DNA of 6,208 nucleotides from Chlamydiota bacterium (GTDB lineage: Bacteria; Chlamydiota; Chlamydiia; Chlamydiales; SM23-39), in NCBI GenBank assembly GCA_021772195.1, contig JAJFML010000079.1, positions 1-6,208 on the forward strand, written 5' to 3'. The notes beneath the pieces are model-generated. The model had not been told where the DNA came from, did not search any database, and saw nothing but the letters and a program-made list of their open reading frames with translations. Every line of letters starts with the position of its first letter. Within the stretch, counting starts at the first letter, position 1. Of the stretch, positions 1-5,753 are shown piece after piece. The translations under genes and the position numbers were made by a program.

Positions 1-1
1 G

Positions 2-487
2 GACTCTCTTTCTAAAAAGGAGCGCTTGATTGATGGACTTGGAAGAGAGCATGTTGTTAATCTTGATAAGACGGGATTTGTGCTGCAAAATTATTTTCCT
101 ATCTATGGCCCGGAGCTTGAAAAGCATCTTGATGATGAGAAACAGGTAGCTCAGTTTTTCGCTGCCTATTTTGAAGTCATTGCCGCAAGGTATGCAAAAG
201 GAATCGTAAATAAGGACCGCAAAGGCTGGCTTAGGAATTATGGAATTGTCTATCCAAATATCGCCTATGAGATCGATTTAGGCTCATATTCTCTTGATGG
301 TCTGAGCTTATCTTCTCGAGGAGAAATCAAAGATTGTTCTAAAGATTTTAAAAAATGGATTAAAAAAAATACGCCGCAATATCTAGATCTTTTCAATCAA
401 GAGATGGAAAAAGCGATAAAGCAGAGCTCTCTTGTGCACTTGGATATGAGATCAGCCAAGTTAGATAGTGCGAGTTTTCTTAAATAG
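2..487 (+). CDS. 3' part of an unrecognised protein, possibly with a remote kinase-like fold (5' end outside window)
   Basis: I do not recognise this gene with confidence. The reading frame is open to the left edge, so the visible 161 residues are the C-terminal part. A TTG at 26 could be read as a start, but the eight codons before it (DSLSKKER) continue the frame smoothly and no ribosome-binding site precedes it. The protein is soluble, with no membrane segment or signal peptide. Numbering from the first visible residue, the central stretch has Asp72, Asn79 in RNYG, and Asp92 in EIDLG. The 13-residue spacing from Asn to Asp equals that between the catalytic-loop Asn and the metal-binding Asp of protein-kinase folds. 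I also recall Parachlamydia-type hypothetical proteins with a similar D...NFG...IDxG pattern. The kinase-like reading is inference only. The C-terminus is Lys-rich and helical. The gene ends 8 bases from the convergent dnaJ stop codon. Confidence 0.75.
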   Translation, partial: DSLSKKERLIDGLGREHVVNLDKTGFVLQNYFPIYGPELEKHLDDEKQVAQFFAAYFEVIAARYAKGIVNKDRKGWLRNYGIVYPNIAYEIDLGSYSLDGLSLSSRGEIKDCSKDFKKWIKKNTPQYLDLFNQEMEKAIKQSSLVHLDMRSAKLDSASFLK

Positions 488-495
488 CTTCTTGC

Positions 496-1662
496 TTATT
501 TTGTAAAAAAAAACTTAACGCGATCGAAAAAATTTGACTTGCGTGGGTGGTTGTTCGGTGTTTCAAGCTCTTCGAACTCTTTTAAGAGCTCTTTTTGTTT
601 TGGTGAGAGCTTGACGGGTGTCTCGCAGAAGATCCGAACAAGTAGATCGCCTGATCCGCTGCCATGCACATTGGGAAATCCTTTACTTTTGATGCGGAGA
701 ATTTTTCCGGTTTGAGTGCCTTCAGGAATAGTGATCTTATAGGACTCTTTGAGAGGAGTAGGTATTTCTTTTTTTGTGCCGAGGGCGGCTTCGGGAAATG
801 TGAGGGGAAGATCGAGATAGACGTCATCGCCATCTCTTTCAAACTGTTCGTGAGCTTCAACGTCAATGTAGACGTAAAGATCGCCTGGAGGTCCGCCAGA
901 TGTACCTGAATCGCCGTAGCCGTTCATTTTGAGGCGCATGCCTGAGTCTACACCTGCTGGAATTCCAATTTTGACTTTTTGTTTTTCTTTAACTCTTCCT
1001 TGACCTCTACAATCTGAGCAAGGGTCTGTAATCACTTGACCTGAACCTTGACATTCGTGGCAAGTGGAAGACATGGAGAAAAAGCCTCTGCTTTGAAAGA
1101 CTTGTCCTTTGCCTTGGCAAGTAGAACAAGTTCTAATTCCTTGAGAGGAACGTGTGCCGTTGCCGTTGCAGGAGTTGCATGTGTGGTAATTTGTGATCGC
1201 AATTTCTTTGTTTACGCCTGTTGCAGCTTCATCAAAAGAGATGGTAATGCCCACTTTTTTGCTAGCGCCTTTCTTTGGACCGTGATCATGACCCGATCCG
1301 CCGCCGCCGCCGAAGAAAGATTCAAACATAGAATCTCCGCCGCCGCCACCGCCGCCGCCAAACGCGCCCATAAATGTACGTAGGGCCTCTTCCATCGAGC
1401 TAAAACCGCCAGGGCCTCCGGGAGCGCCGCCGCCGCCAAAGCCTTTAAGGCCATCTTCGCCATACTGATTGTAAATTTGTCTCTTATTATCATCGCCTAA
1501 TACTTCATAGGCCTCAGAAACTTCCTTGAAGCGTTTTTCAGCAGAGCTGTCGCCAGGATTTTTATCTGGATGGAACTTTAAGGCTTTTTTTCGATAAGCC
1601 TTTTTGATCTCTTCAGGGGTAGCGTTTTTTGAGACTTCTAGAATTTGGTAATAATCTGTCAT
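496..1662 (-). CDS. dnaJ: Chaperone protein DnaJ (type I Hsp40)
   Basis: This is the cytoplasmic co-chaperone that delivers unfolded clients to DnaK and stimulates its ATPase. At 388 residues it has the full type I layout. The J domain spans about 1-70, with the HPD motif at 31-33 (HPDKNPGD). The Gly/Phe region spans about 74-130. Four CxxCxGxG zinc-binding repeats lie at 162-169, 179-186, 201-208 and 215-222, and all eight Cys are present. The C-terminal substrate-binding and dimerisation domain runs to about 370 ([16 protein letters not shown]) and ends in a basic [11 protein letters not shown] tail. The Gly/Phe region is unusually rich in Gly homopolymers. The ATG at 1662 begins [10 protein letters not shown], the usual DnaJ start, although no clear Shine-Dalgarno sequence precedes it. 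rpsU lies 94 bases upstream on the same strand, so rpsU-dnaJ is probably one transcription unit. I see no CIRCE operator upstream. Confidence 0.98.
   Translation of the reverse strand: MTDYYQILEVSKNATPEEIKKAYRKKALKFHPDKNPGDSSAEKRFKEVSEAYEVLGDDNKRQIYNQYGEDGLKGFGGGGAPGGPGGFSSMEEALRTFMGAFGGGGGGGGDSMFESFFGGGGGSGHDHGPKKGASKKVGITISFDEAATGVNKEIAITNYHTCNSCNGNGTRSSQGIRTCSTCQGKGQVFQSRGFFSMSSTCHECQGSGQVITDPCSDCRGQGRVKEKQKVKIGIPAGVDSGMRLKMNGYGDSGTSGGPPGDLYVYIDVEAHEQFERDGDDVYLDLPLTFPEAALGTKKEIPTPLKESYKITIPEGTQTGKILRIKSKGFPNVHGSGSGDLLVRIFCETPVKLSPKQKELLKEFEELETPNNHPRKSNFFDRVKFFFTK
1297..1437 (-). repeat. GGN (mostly GGC) trinucleotide tracts encoding poly-Gly in the DnaJ Gly/Phe region
   Basis: On the minus strand, three runs of GGN codons, mostly GGC, encode Gly tracts. 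They cover residues 76-79 (1426-1437), 102-109 (1336-1359) and 118-122 (1297-1311). The local G+C content is much higher than in the surrounding AT-rich sequence. Gly-rich linkers are normal in DnaJ, but these near-perfect trinucleotide arrays are the sort of sequence that changes length by replication slippage. Confidence 0.8.
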
Positions 1663-1723
1663 CAGAGCACTTTATATTCGTTTAGCTAGATTTTAGCAGA
1701 AGATTTGGTTATTGGGAAGTGGT

Positions 1724-1754
1724 TTTTAGCAATCCGATAGTCGAATTGCTAAAA
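1724..1754. other. Perfect inverted repeat (hairpin) in the rpsU-dnaJ gap
   Basis: The arms TTTTAGCAAT (1724-1733) and ATTGCTAAAA (1745-1754) are perfectly complementary over 10 bases. Inside, after one C/A mismatch, CGA (1735-1737) pairs with TCG (1741-1743) around a TAG loop. The structure begins 2 bases beyond the rpsU stop codon. The arms run TTTTAGC...GCTAAAA, so on either strand the 3' flank is A-rich, not U-rich, and it does not look like a standard intrinsic terminator. It could stabilise the rpsU mRNA 3' end, mark a processing site between rpsU and dnaJ, or attenuate dnaJ expression. Its function is not shown by the sequence. Confidence 0.7.
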
Positions 1755-1756
1755 TT

Positions 1757-1951
1757 CTAATATCCTTTACGAGCAGCGTTTTTAGCTCTTTTCATAGCAG
1801 CTTTAGACTTTGCACGTTTTTTTACAGAAGGTTTGTCGTGAAATCTGTGAGCTTTAGCAGCTTTCATGATGCCTTCTTTATCAAGTTTTTTCTTGAGGGC
1901 ACGCAGGGCTTTATCGATAGGCTCGCCGATTCTAACTTTTACACTTGTCAT
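1757..1951 (-). CDS. rpsU: 30S ribosomal protein S21 (bS21)
   Basis: This is a small basic protein of the 30S subunit platform, involved in initiation on mRNAs. The 64 residues start [20 protein letters not shown], continue with [20 protein letters not shown], and closely resemble the chlamydial S21 I recall (MPSVKVRVGEPVD...[18 protein letters not shown]). The usual length is 58-71 residues. I chose the ATG at 1951 because it matches the family N-terminus and has AGGA at 1961-1964, 9 bases upstream. The frame stays open to another ATG at 2002, but that would add 17 non-homologous residues encoded across the predicted -10 box. The C-terminus ([11 protein letters not shown]) is Lys/Arg-rich as expected. 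dnaJ follows downstream on the same strand. Confidence 0.97.
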   Translation of the reverse strand: MTSVKVRIGEPIDKALRALKKKLDKEGIMKAAKAHRFHDKPSVKKRAKSKAAMKRAKNAARKGY

Positions 1952-1960
1952 TTCTTTCCG

Positions 1961-1964
1961 TCCT
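1961..1964 (-). promoter_or_regulatory. Ribosome-binding site of rpsU
   Basis: The minus strand reads AGGA here, 9 bases before the ATG at 1951. It supports the short rpsU start over the in-frame ATG at 2002. Confidence 0.7.
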
Positions 1965-1985
1965 AAATAAGGGTTTATTGCTGCA

Positions 1986-2015
1986 ATTATAGGAGATCTC
2001 ACTGATTATAGACAA
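1986..2015 (-). promoter_or_regulatory. Predicted sigma-70-type promoter of rpsU(-dnaJ)
   Basis: On the minus strand, a perfect TATAAT (1986-1991) lies 18 bases downstream of TTGTCT (2010-2015, 4 of 6 matches to TTGACA). The start site would fall near 1980, giving a short leader containing the rpsU ribosome-binding site. A second TATAAT (2005-2010) and a perfect TTGACA (2018-2023) also occur here but are only 7 bases apart, so they cannot work as a pair. The second TATAAT could still serve as an alternative -10 box with a poor -35. Confidence 0.55.
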
Positions 2016-2031
2016 GCTGTCAATGATAACC

Positions 2032-2048
2032 TTGAAAATCATTTTCAA
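2032..2048. promoter_or_regulatory. 17-base palindrome resembling a Fur-family operator
   Basis: The sequence TTGAAAATCATTTTCAA is a perfect palindrome around one central base (2040). Its inner 15 bases match the Fur/Zur-type 7-1-7 pattern TGATAATnATTATCA except at one position in each half (A for T). Flanking TGATA (2024-2028) and TATCA (2049-2053) give further, slightly offset, dyad symmetry. It lies upstream of the predicted rpsU promoter and beyond the tsaB 3' end. As RNA it could form a 7-pair stem with a TCA loop, but there is no U-run, so a terminator role is unlikely. The operator call is inference. Confidence 0.45.
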
Positions 2049-2129
2049 TATCAGGGCGTAAGAATTTCAGCGCGTAAACAGTCAAACCGCTTAGGTTAAG
2101 TTAGTTATGTAAAGTAATATTTTTAACTT

Positions 2130-2708
2130 CTAAGGGGTTCTAAGATAGAGAGGCTTTAGCTCAAAGTGCGATCGATAATCCTTTTGCAATTGAAGTTTTT
2201 GATTGAGAAGAGCTAGATTGGGATTTGTCTCTTGAATAGTTAGGTGGGGAAGCCTCTCCTTTAAAGGTTTTAGATCGGGGGTAAGGAGAATTTGAGTGTC
2301 AGAGAGCTCGCGCTTTAGGTCAGTTAGAGAGACCAGTTTTGGTAAATCATCCTTTTGAACATAGATGCCGCCAGATCTTGCATCGAGAAGGACTGCTGAT
2401 CCGGAAGTTTGAAAAGGAGTGAGTGATGGAAATCCAAGAAGGGGTACTCCGCTTGCATAAGAGAGTGTCTTTGCAAAAGTGATTCCTACTCGCAAACCTG
2501 TGTAGGATCCAGGGCCGTAGCCACAGGCGATATAGTCAAAATCAGCAATTTTCGTGTCGGTTTTATCGAAGAGATTTTTGAGAGCTGGGGCAAACTCTTT
2601 GGAGAGCCCCTTGCCTCCATCTAAAAAAATACTTGCAACAATCTCACTTCCCTCTGCAATAAAGAGATAAGACTGGTTGTTAGAAGTATCGAAATTTATG
2701 CTTTTCAT
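2130..2708 (-). CDS. tsaB: tRNA threonylcarbamoyladenosine biosynthesis protein TsaB (YeaZ)
   Basis: TsaB is an ASKHA-fold pseudo-enzyme that pairs with TsaD in the complex transferring the threonylcarbamoyl group to A37 of ANN-decoding tRNAs (t6A). The diagnostic motif GPGSYTGLRVG is present at residues 65-75, followed by LDARSGGIYVQ, a form of the family's DAR..evY segment, and a C-terminal LKPLYLR ending. At 192 residues it is shorter than E. coli TsaB (231). I chose the ATG at 2708 because MKSINFDTS aligns with the usual MxxLxIDTS start. An in-frame ATG at 2720 would add MISP. Neither has a visible Shine-Dalgarno sequence, and a CCCCC run directly precedes the 2708 codon, so the start is uncertain by 12 bases. 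It is divergent from lon and lies 178 bases upstream of rpsU. The short length and the GPGSYTG motif argue against TsaD itself. Confidence 0.93.
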   Translation of the reverse strand: MKSINFDTSNNQSYLFIAEGSEIVASIFLDGGKGLSKEFAPALKNLFDKTDTKIADFDYIACGYGPGSYTGLRVGITFAKTLSYASGVPLLGFPSLTPFQTSGSAVLLDARSGGIYVQKDDLPKLVSLTDLKRELSDTQILLTPDLKPLKERLPHLTIQETNPNLALLNQKLQLQKDYRSHFELKPLYLRTP

Positions 2709-2747
2709 GGGGGAAATCATAGCATAGATTGCGATATTTTGACTAAC

Positions 2748-2777
2748 TTGATAGAGTGGAAGTAAGTAAATTATCTT
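2748..2777 (+). promoter_or_regulatory. Possible lon promoter
   Basis: TTGATA (2748-2753, 5 of 6 matches) is followed after 18 bases by TATCTT (2772-2777, 4 of 6 matches). A start site near 2784 would leave a leader of about 30 bases before lon. The region is the only intergenic DNA between divergent tsaB and lon. I see no heat-shock operator such as CIRCE. Confidence 0.35.
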
Positions 2778-2802
2778 TTACCAAACTCGAATGATAACCC
2801 TT

Positions 2803-2808
2803 AGAGGA
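2803..2808 (+). promoter_or_regulatory. Ribosome-binding site of lon
   Basis: AGAGGA lies 4 bases before the TTG at 2813. The spacing is tight, but it is the only Shine-Dalgarno-like sequence here and it supports the non-ATG start. The next in-frame candidate, the ATG at 2939, would remove an acidic leader of the kind chlamydial Lon proteins carry. Confidence 0.55.
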
Positions 2809-2812
2809 TAAC

Positions 2813-5311
2813 TTGAACGACAAAAATAGAGAAGATGATGAAGAGCGAGATGATGAGCTTTCTCTTCCTACCCAAGAACTATTTGGAAAAGATCTAAAAC
2901 AAAAGCCCAGCCTTCCTTTTCCGGAAGATGTTTTTATCATGCCGCTCAATCGCAGACCCTTTTTCCCGGGCATGGCAGCGCCAATTGTTATTGAGACAGG
3001 GGCCTATTATGAAGCGCTCAAAACCATCGCAAAAACAGAGCATAAGTGTATGGGGCTCTTTCTTACAAAGGAAGAAGATGCAAATATCTATGATCTGGAG
3101 ATGGAAGATATCTATCAAGTAGGGATATTAGCGAGGATTTTACGCATTGTTCCGATGGAACAGGGCGGCGCTCAAGTGATTCTCAATATGGAAAGACGCA
3201 TCTCGATCAAATCTAAAGTGAAAGGAAAATATTTTCGTGCAAAAATCGACTATCACGATGATGTTGTTACAAATGAAATCGCAAAAGAGCTGAAAGCCTA
3301 CTCGATTAGTATTATTACAACGATCAAAGAGCTTTTAAAACTAAACCCTCTTTTTAAAGAGGAGTTGCAGATCTTTTTAGGACACTCCGATTTTACCGAA
3401 CCAGGAAGGCTTGCTGATTTTGCTGTAGCTCTTACGACTGCAACGAGAGAGGAGCTTCAAGGGGTACTCGAGACTTTTAATCTTTCTGACCGTGTTAGTA
3501 AAGCTCTGATTCTTCTTAAAAAGGAGCTCGATTTAAGCCGGCTTCAAAGCAGTATCAATCAAAGAATTGAAGCGACTATTTCAAAGACCCAGCGTGAATT
3601 TTTTCTAAGAGAGCAGCTCAAAGCGATTAAAAAAGAGCTCGGAATGGAAAAAGATGACAAGACCGTGGAAGTGGAAAAGTTTAAAGAAAGAATTCACAAC
3701 AGAAAGGTTCCAGAAGATGTCATGAAGGTGATTCAGGAGGAGCTCGATAAGCTTGGCTCTCTTGAGATTCAATCTCCTGAATATGGTGTCTGCCGAAGTT
3801 ATCTCGATTGGCTCACTGTGACTCCCTGGGGTGTCTTTAGTGAAGAGACGACCGATCTAGAACTTGCTGAGAAAGTGCTCGAAGAGGATCATTATGGCCT
3901 CAAAGATATCAAAGAGCGCATCTTAGAATTTATCGGTGTTGGAAAGCTGACGGGCGGCGTCAAGGGAAGTATTATTTGTCTGGTCGGTCCTCCAGGTGTG
4001 GGAAAGACGAGTATTGGAAAGAGCGTTGCAAGAGCGCTTAATCGAAAATTCTTTCGCTTCTCGGTAGGCGGTATGCGCGATGAGGCAGAGATCAAAGGTC
4101 ACAGACGAACCTATATCGGTGCAATGCCTGGAAAGATGGTCCAAGCACTTAAAACAACCGAGACGATGAACCCTGTCATCATGATCGATGAAATAGATAA
4201 AATCGGTTCGAGCTATCACGGCGATCCTGCATCTGCCCTTTTAGAGGTTCTCGATCCGGAACAAAATCAAGAATTTCTCGACCACTATCTCGATGTAAAG
4301 TGCGATCTTTCGAACATTCTTTTTATGGTGACGGCAAATGTCTTAGATACTATCCCTGAGCCTTTAAAAGATCGTATGGAAATTCTTAGACTCTCTGGGT
4401 ATATCCAAAGAGAGAAAGTACAGATTGCAAAGAAGTACCTCATTCCTCGAAATCGCAAAGATATGGGACTTAAAACTGCCGATATTGCATTTACTGAAGC
4501 GGGGATTGGACAGGTTATTAATGGTTATGCAAGAGAAGCGGGCGTAAGAAATCTTGAGAATAATCTGAAAAAGATTATGCGCAAAGTCGCAAAAAAGGTT
4601 GCCAGCTCTAAGAAAAAGCCTGCAAAGGTCACGGTGACGGAAAAGAAACTTCCCGATTTTCTCGGTAAGCCGATCTTTACATCGGATAGATATTATGAGA
4701 AGACTCCTGTTGGAGTCTGTACAGGACTTGCATGGACTGCAATGGGCGGCGCTACACTTTATATCGAAACCTCTTCCTCTCCGTCTGAAAAGACAGAGAT
4801 GAAGCTAACTGGGCAAGCGGGTGATGTGATGAAAGAATCTGCTCAAATTGCTTGGAGCTATCTCGACTCTCACGTAAAAGAGTTTGTGGGAGAGACGCCC
4901 TTTTTCAAAAAACAGAAGGTGCATATTCATATTCCTGAGGGGGCCACTCCTAAAGATGGTCCTTCTGCGGGCGTGACGATGGTTACGTCTCTCTTGTCGC
5001 TCCTTGCAAATAAGCCTGTGAATGAAGATGTGGGAATGACGGGTGAGATTACTCTAACGGGCAAAGTTCTACCTATCGGCGGGCTGAAGGAAAAGCTCAT
5101 CGCGGCAAAGAGATCGGGTCTCAAAACTCTTATTTTTCCTGAGGATAACCGAAGAGACTATGATGAGATTCCTGACTATCTTCAAAAGGGCGTAAATGTT
5201 CATTTTGTAAAAACCTATGAAGAGATTATCCCACTTGTATTCGGAGGAAAACGTGGAAAAAAATTGGCGATCAGAAAGCAGAAAAAAACAAGTAGATCCA
5301 AAAGAGCTTGA
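2813..5311 (+). CDS. lon: ATP-dependent protease Lon (LonA)
   Basis: Lon is a cytoplasmic hexameric AAA+ protease that degrades misfolded and regulatory proteins. The 832 residues show an acidic leader (about 1-40), the LON substrate-binding domain from about 41 (FIMPLNRRPFFPGM), and a helical linker to about 370. The AAA+ module has Walker A GPPGVGKT at 392-399, Walker B VIMIDE at 455-460, sensor-1 Asn509 and a candidate Arg finger at 521. The serine protease domain has catalytic Ser718 in KDGPSAG and Lys761, 43 residues apart as in E. coli Lon (S679/K722). Long stretches match the chlamydial Lon I recall (ELQIFLGHSDFTEPG, LDLSRLQSSINQ). The start is a TTG, since the frame is closed by a stop at 2795-2797. 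The last 20 or so residues are a Lys/Arg-rich tail encoded in DNA shared with the next gene. Confidence 0.97.
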   Translation: MNDKNREDDEERDDELSLPTQELFGKDLKQKPSLPFPEDVFIMPLNRRPFFPGMAAPIVIETGAYYEALKTIAKTEHKCMGLFLTKEEDANIYDLEMEDIYQVGILARILRIVPMEQGGAQVILNMERRISIKSKVKGKYFRAKIDYHDDVVTNEIAKELKAYSISIITTIKELLKLNPLFKEELQIFLGHSDFTEPGRLADFAVALTTATREELQGVLETFNLSDRVSKALILLKKELDLSRLQSSINQRIEATISKTQREFFLREQLKAIKKELGMEKDDKTVEVEKFKERIHNRKVPEDVMKVIQEELDKLGSLEIQSPEYGVCRSYLDWLTVTPWGVFSEETTDLELAEKVLEEDHYGLKDIKERILEFIGVGKLTGGVKGSIICLVGPPGVGKTSIGKSVARALNRKFFRFSVGGMRDEAEIKGHRRTYIGAMPGKMVQALKTTETMNPVIMIDEIDKIGSSYHGDPASALLEVLDPEQNQEFLDHYLDVKCDLSNILFMVTANVLDTIPEPLKDRMEILRLSGYIQREKVQIAKKYLIPRNRKDMGLKTADIAFTEAGIGQVINGYAREAGVRNLENNLKKIMRKVAKKVASSKKKPAKVTVTEKKLPDFLGKPIFTSDRYYEKTPVGVCTGLAWTAMGGATLYIETSSSPSEKTEMKLTGQAGDVMKESAQIAWSYLDSHVKEFVGETPFFKKQKVHIHIPEGATPKDGPSAGVTMVTSLLSLLANKPVNEDVGMTGEITLTGKVLPIGGLKEKLIAAKRSGLKTLIFPEDNRRDYDEIPDYLQKGVNVHFVKTYEEIIPLVFGGKRGKKLAIRKQKKTSRSKRA
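5243..5247 (+). promoter_or_regulatory. Ribosome-binding site inside the lon 3' end, deciding the GTG start of the next gene
   Basis: GGAGG lies 5 bases before the GTG at 5253. It is the strongest Shine-Dalgarno sequence in the window. It favours the GTG over the in-frame ATG at 5217, which has no such signal and would push the overlap with lon to 95 bases. Confidence 0.8.
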
Positions 5312-5753
5312 AGAGCTCTGTTGTAGCTTGCGCCTTGAGGGGAAAACAATTGCTACTCTAAATGGATCTTTTGATCTGCTCCATGCAGGCCATTTGCATA
5401 TCATCTTTGAAGCATCAAAAAAAGCAGACGCTTTGATCGTCTGCCTCAATACCGATTCTTCTATTAAGAGATATAAGAGTCCATCAAGACCCATTATTCC
5501 TCTAAAGTTTCGCATTGAGATGATGTCGGCTCTCTATTTCGTAGATTATGTCACTTGGTTTAGCGAAACCGATCCCGTGCAAGTTCTTTCAAAAATTAAG
5601 CCCGATGTACACGTAAACGGTGCAGAGTATGGTGAGGATTGTTTAGAGGCAGAGGCGATTAAATCCTTTGGCGGAAAAATTCATGTTGTGGACATAATCG
5701 ATGGCCTTTCAACCTCAAATATTTTGAAAAAGGTACAAAAATGCGCATTATAG
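5253..5753 (+). CDS. rfaE2: RfaE2/HldC-like nucleotidyltransferase (heptose 1-phosphate adenylyltransferase family)
   Basis: This is a stand-alone cytidylyltransferase-fold enzyme of 166 residues. It matches the C-terminal domain of E. coli HldE, which makes ADP-heptose from D-glycero-beta-D-manno-heptose 1-phosphate and ATP. Visible family features are NGSFDLLHAGH at 37-47 with the HxGH nucleotide-binding motif at 44-47, VCLNTDSSIKR, SRPIIPLKFR, and LSTSNILKKV near the C-terminus (the ISTTxII-type signature). The family's VKGGDY segment is changed here to VNGAEY (121-126), so the exact sugar or alcohol phosphate and the nucleotide are uncertain. A glycerol-phosphate-type cytidylyltransferase cannot be excluded. 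No kinase domain (HldE N-terminal half) is fused or present in the window. The GTG start is set by GGAGG at 5243-5247. The gene overlaps lon by 59 bases and the rhomboid gene by 13, which suggests one coupled operon. Confidence 0.85.
   Translation: MEKNWRSESRKKQVDPKELEELCCSLRLEGKTIATLNGSFDLLHAGHLHIIFEASKKADALIVCLNTDSSIKRYKSPSRPIIPLKFRIEMMSALYFVDYVTWFSETDPVQVLSKIKPDVHVNGAEYGEDCLEAEAIKSFGGKIHVVDIIDGLSTSNILKKVQKCAL
5730..5733 (+). promoter_or_regulatory. Ribosome-binding site of the rhomboid gene
   Basis: AAGG lies 7 bases before the ATG at 5741, inside the 3' end of the nucleotidyltransferase gene. The position supports translational coupling between the two genes. Confidence 0.5.

Larger units (their letters stand above)
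1952..2129. other. Intergenic region between tsaB and rpsU
   Basis: This 178-base region holds the rpsU ribosome-binding site, its predicted promoter and the Fur-like palindrome, all on the rpsU-proximal side. The part next to tsaB (about 2055-2129) is AT-rich and contains only a weak inverted repeat, AAGTTA (2098-2103) and TAACTT (2124-2129), with a 20-base loop. I see no clear intrinsic terminator for tsaB and no tRNA or further gene. Confidence 0.6.

Noticed and set aside
26..28. TTG at 26 as the true start of the left-edge gene
   Set aside because: The frame is open to the window edge and no convincing ribosome-binding site precedes it, so a gene truncated by the window is more likely.
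1048..1493. Long alternative frames on both strands across the dnaJ Gly-rich region
   Set aside because: They arise from the GGC/GCC repeats, which read as Gly, Ala or Arg in other frames. The dnaJ frame has complete domain support.
1663..1690. CIRCE-like half-site (AGCACT at 1666-1671) directly upstream of dnaJ
   Set aside because: The other half (GAGTGCTAA) is missing at the required 9-base spacing, and only the core of one half matches.
1952..2002. 17-residue N-terminal extension of S21 from the in-frame ATG at 2002
   Set aside because: The extension does not resemble any S21 N-terminus and is encoded across the predicted -10 box, while the ATG at 1951 has a ribosome-binding site and matches the family start.
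2005..2023. TTGACA (2018-2023) paired with TATAAT (2005-2010) on the minus strand as a promoter
   Set aside because: The spacer is only 7 bases, too short for a sigma-70-type promoter.
2098..2129. AAGTTA/TAACTT inverted repeat as the tsaB terminator
   Set aside because: Six AT-rich pairs with a 20-base loop make a weak stem, and no U-run follows it on the minus strand.
5217..5252. ATG at 5217 as start of the nucleotidyltransferase
   Set aside because: No Shine-Dalgarno sequence, 36 more bases of overlap with lon, and an ideal GGAGG stands 5 bases before the GTG at 5253.
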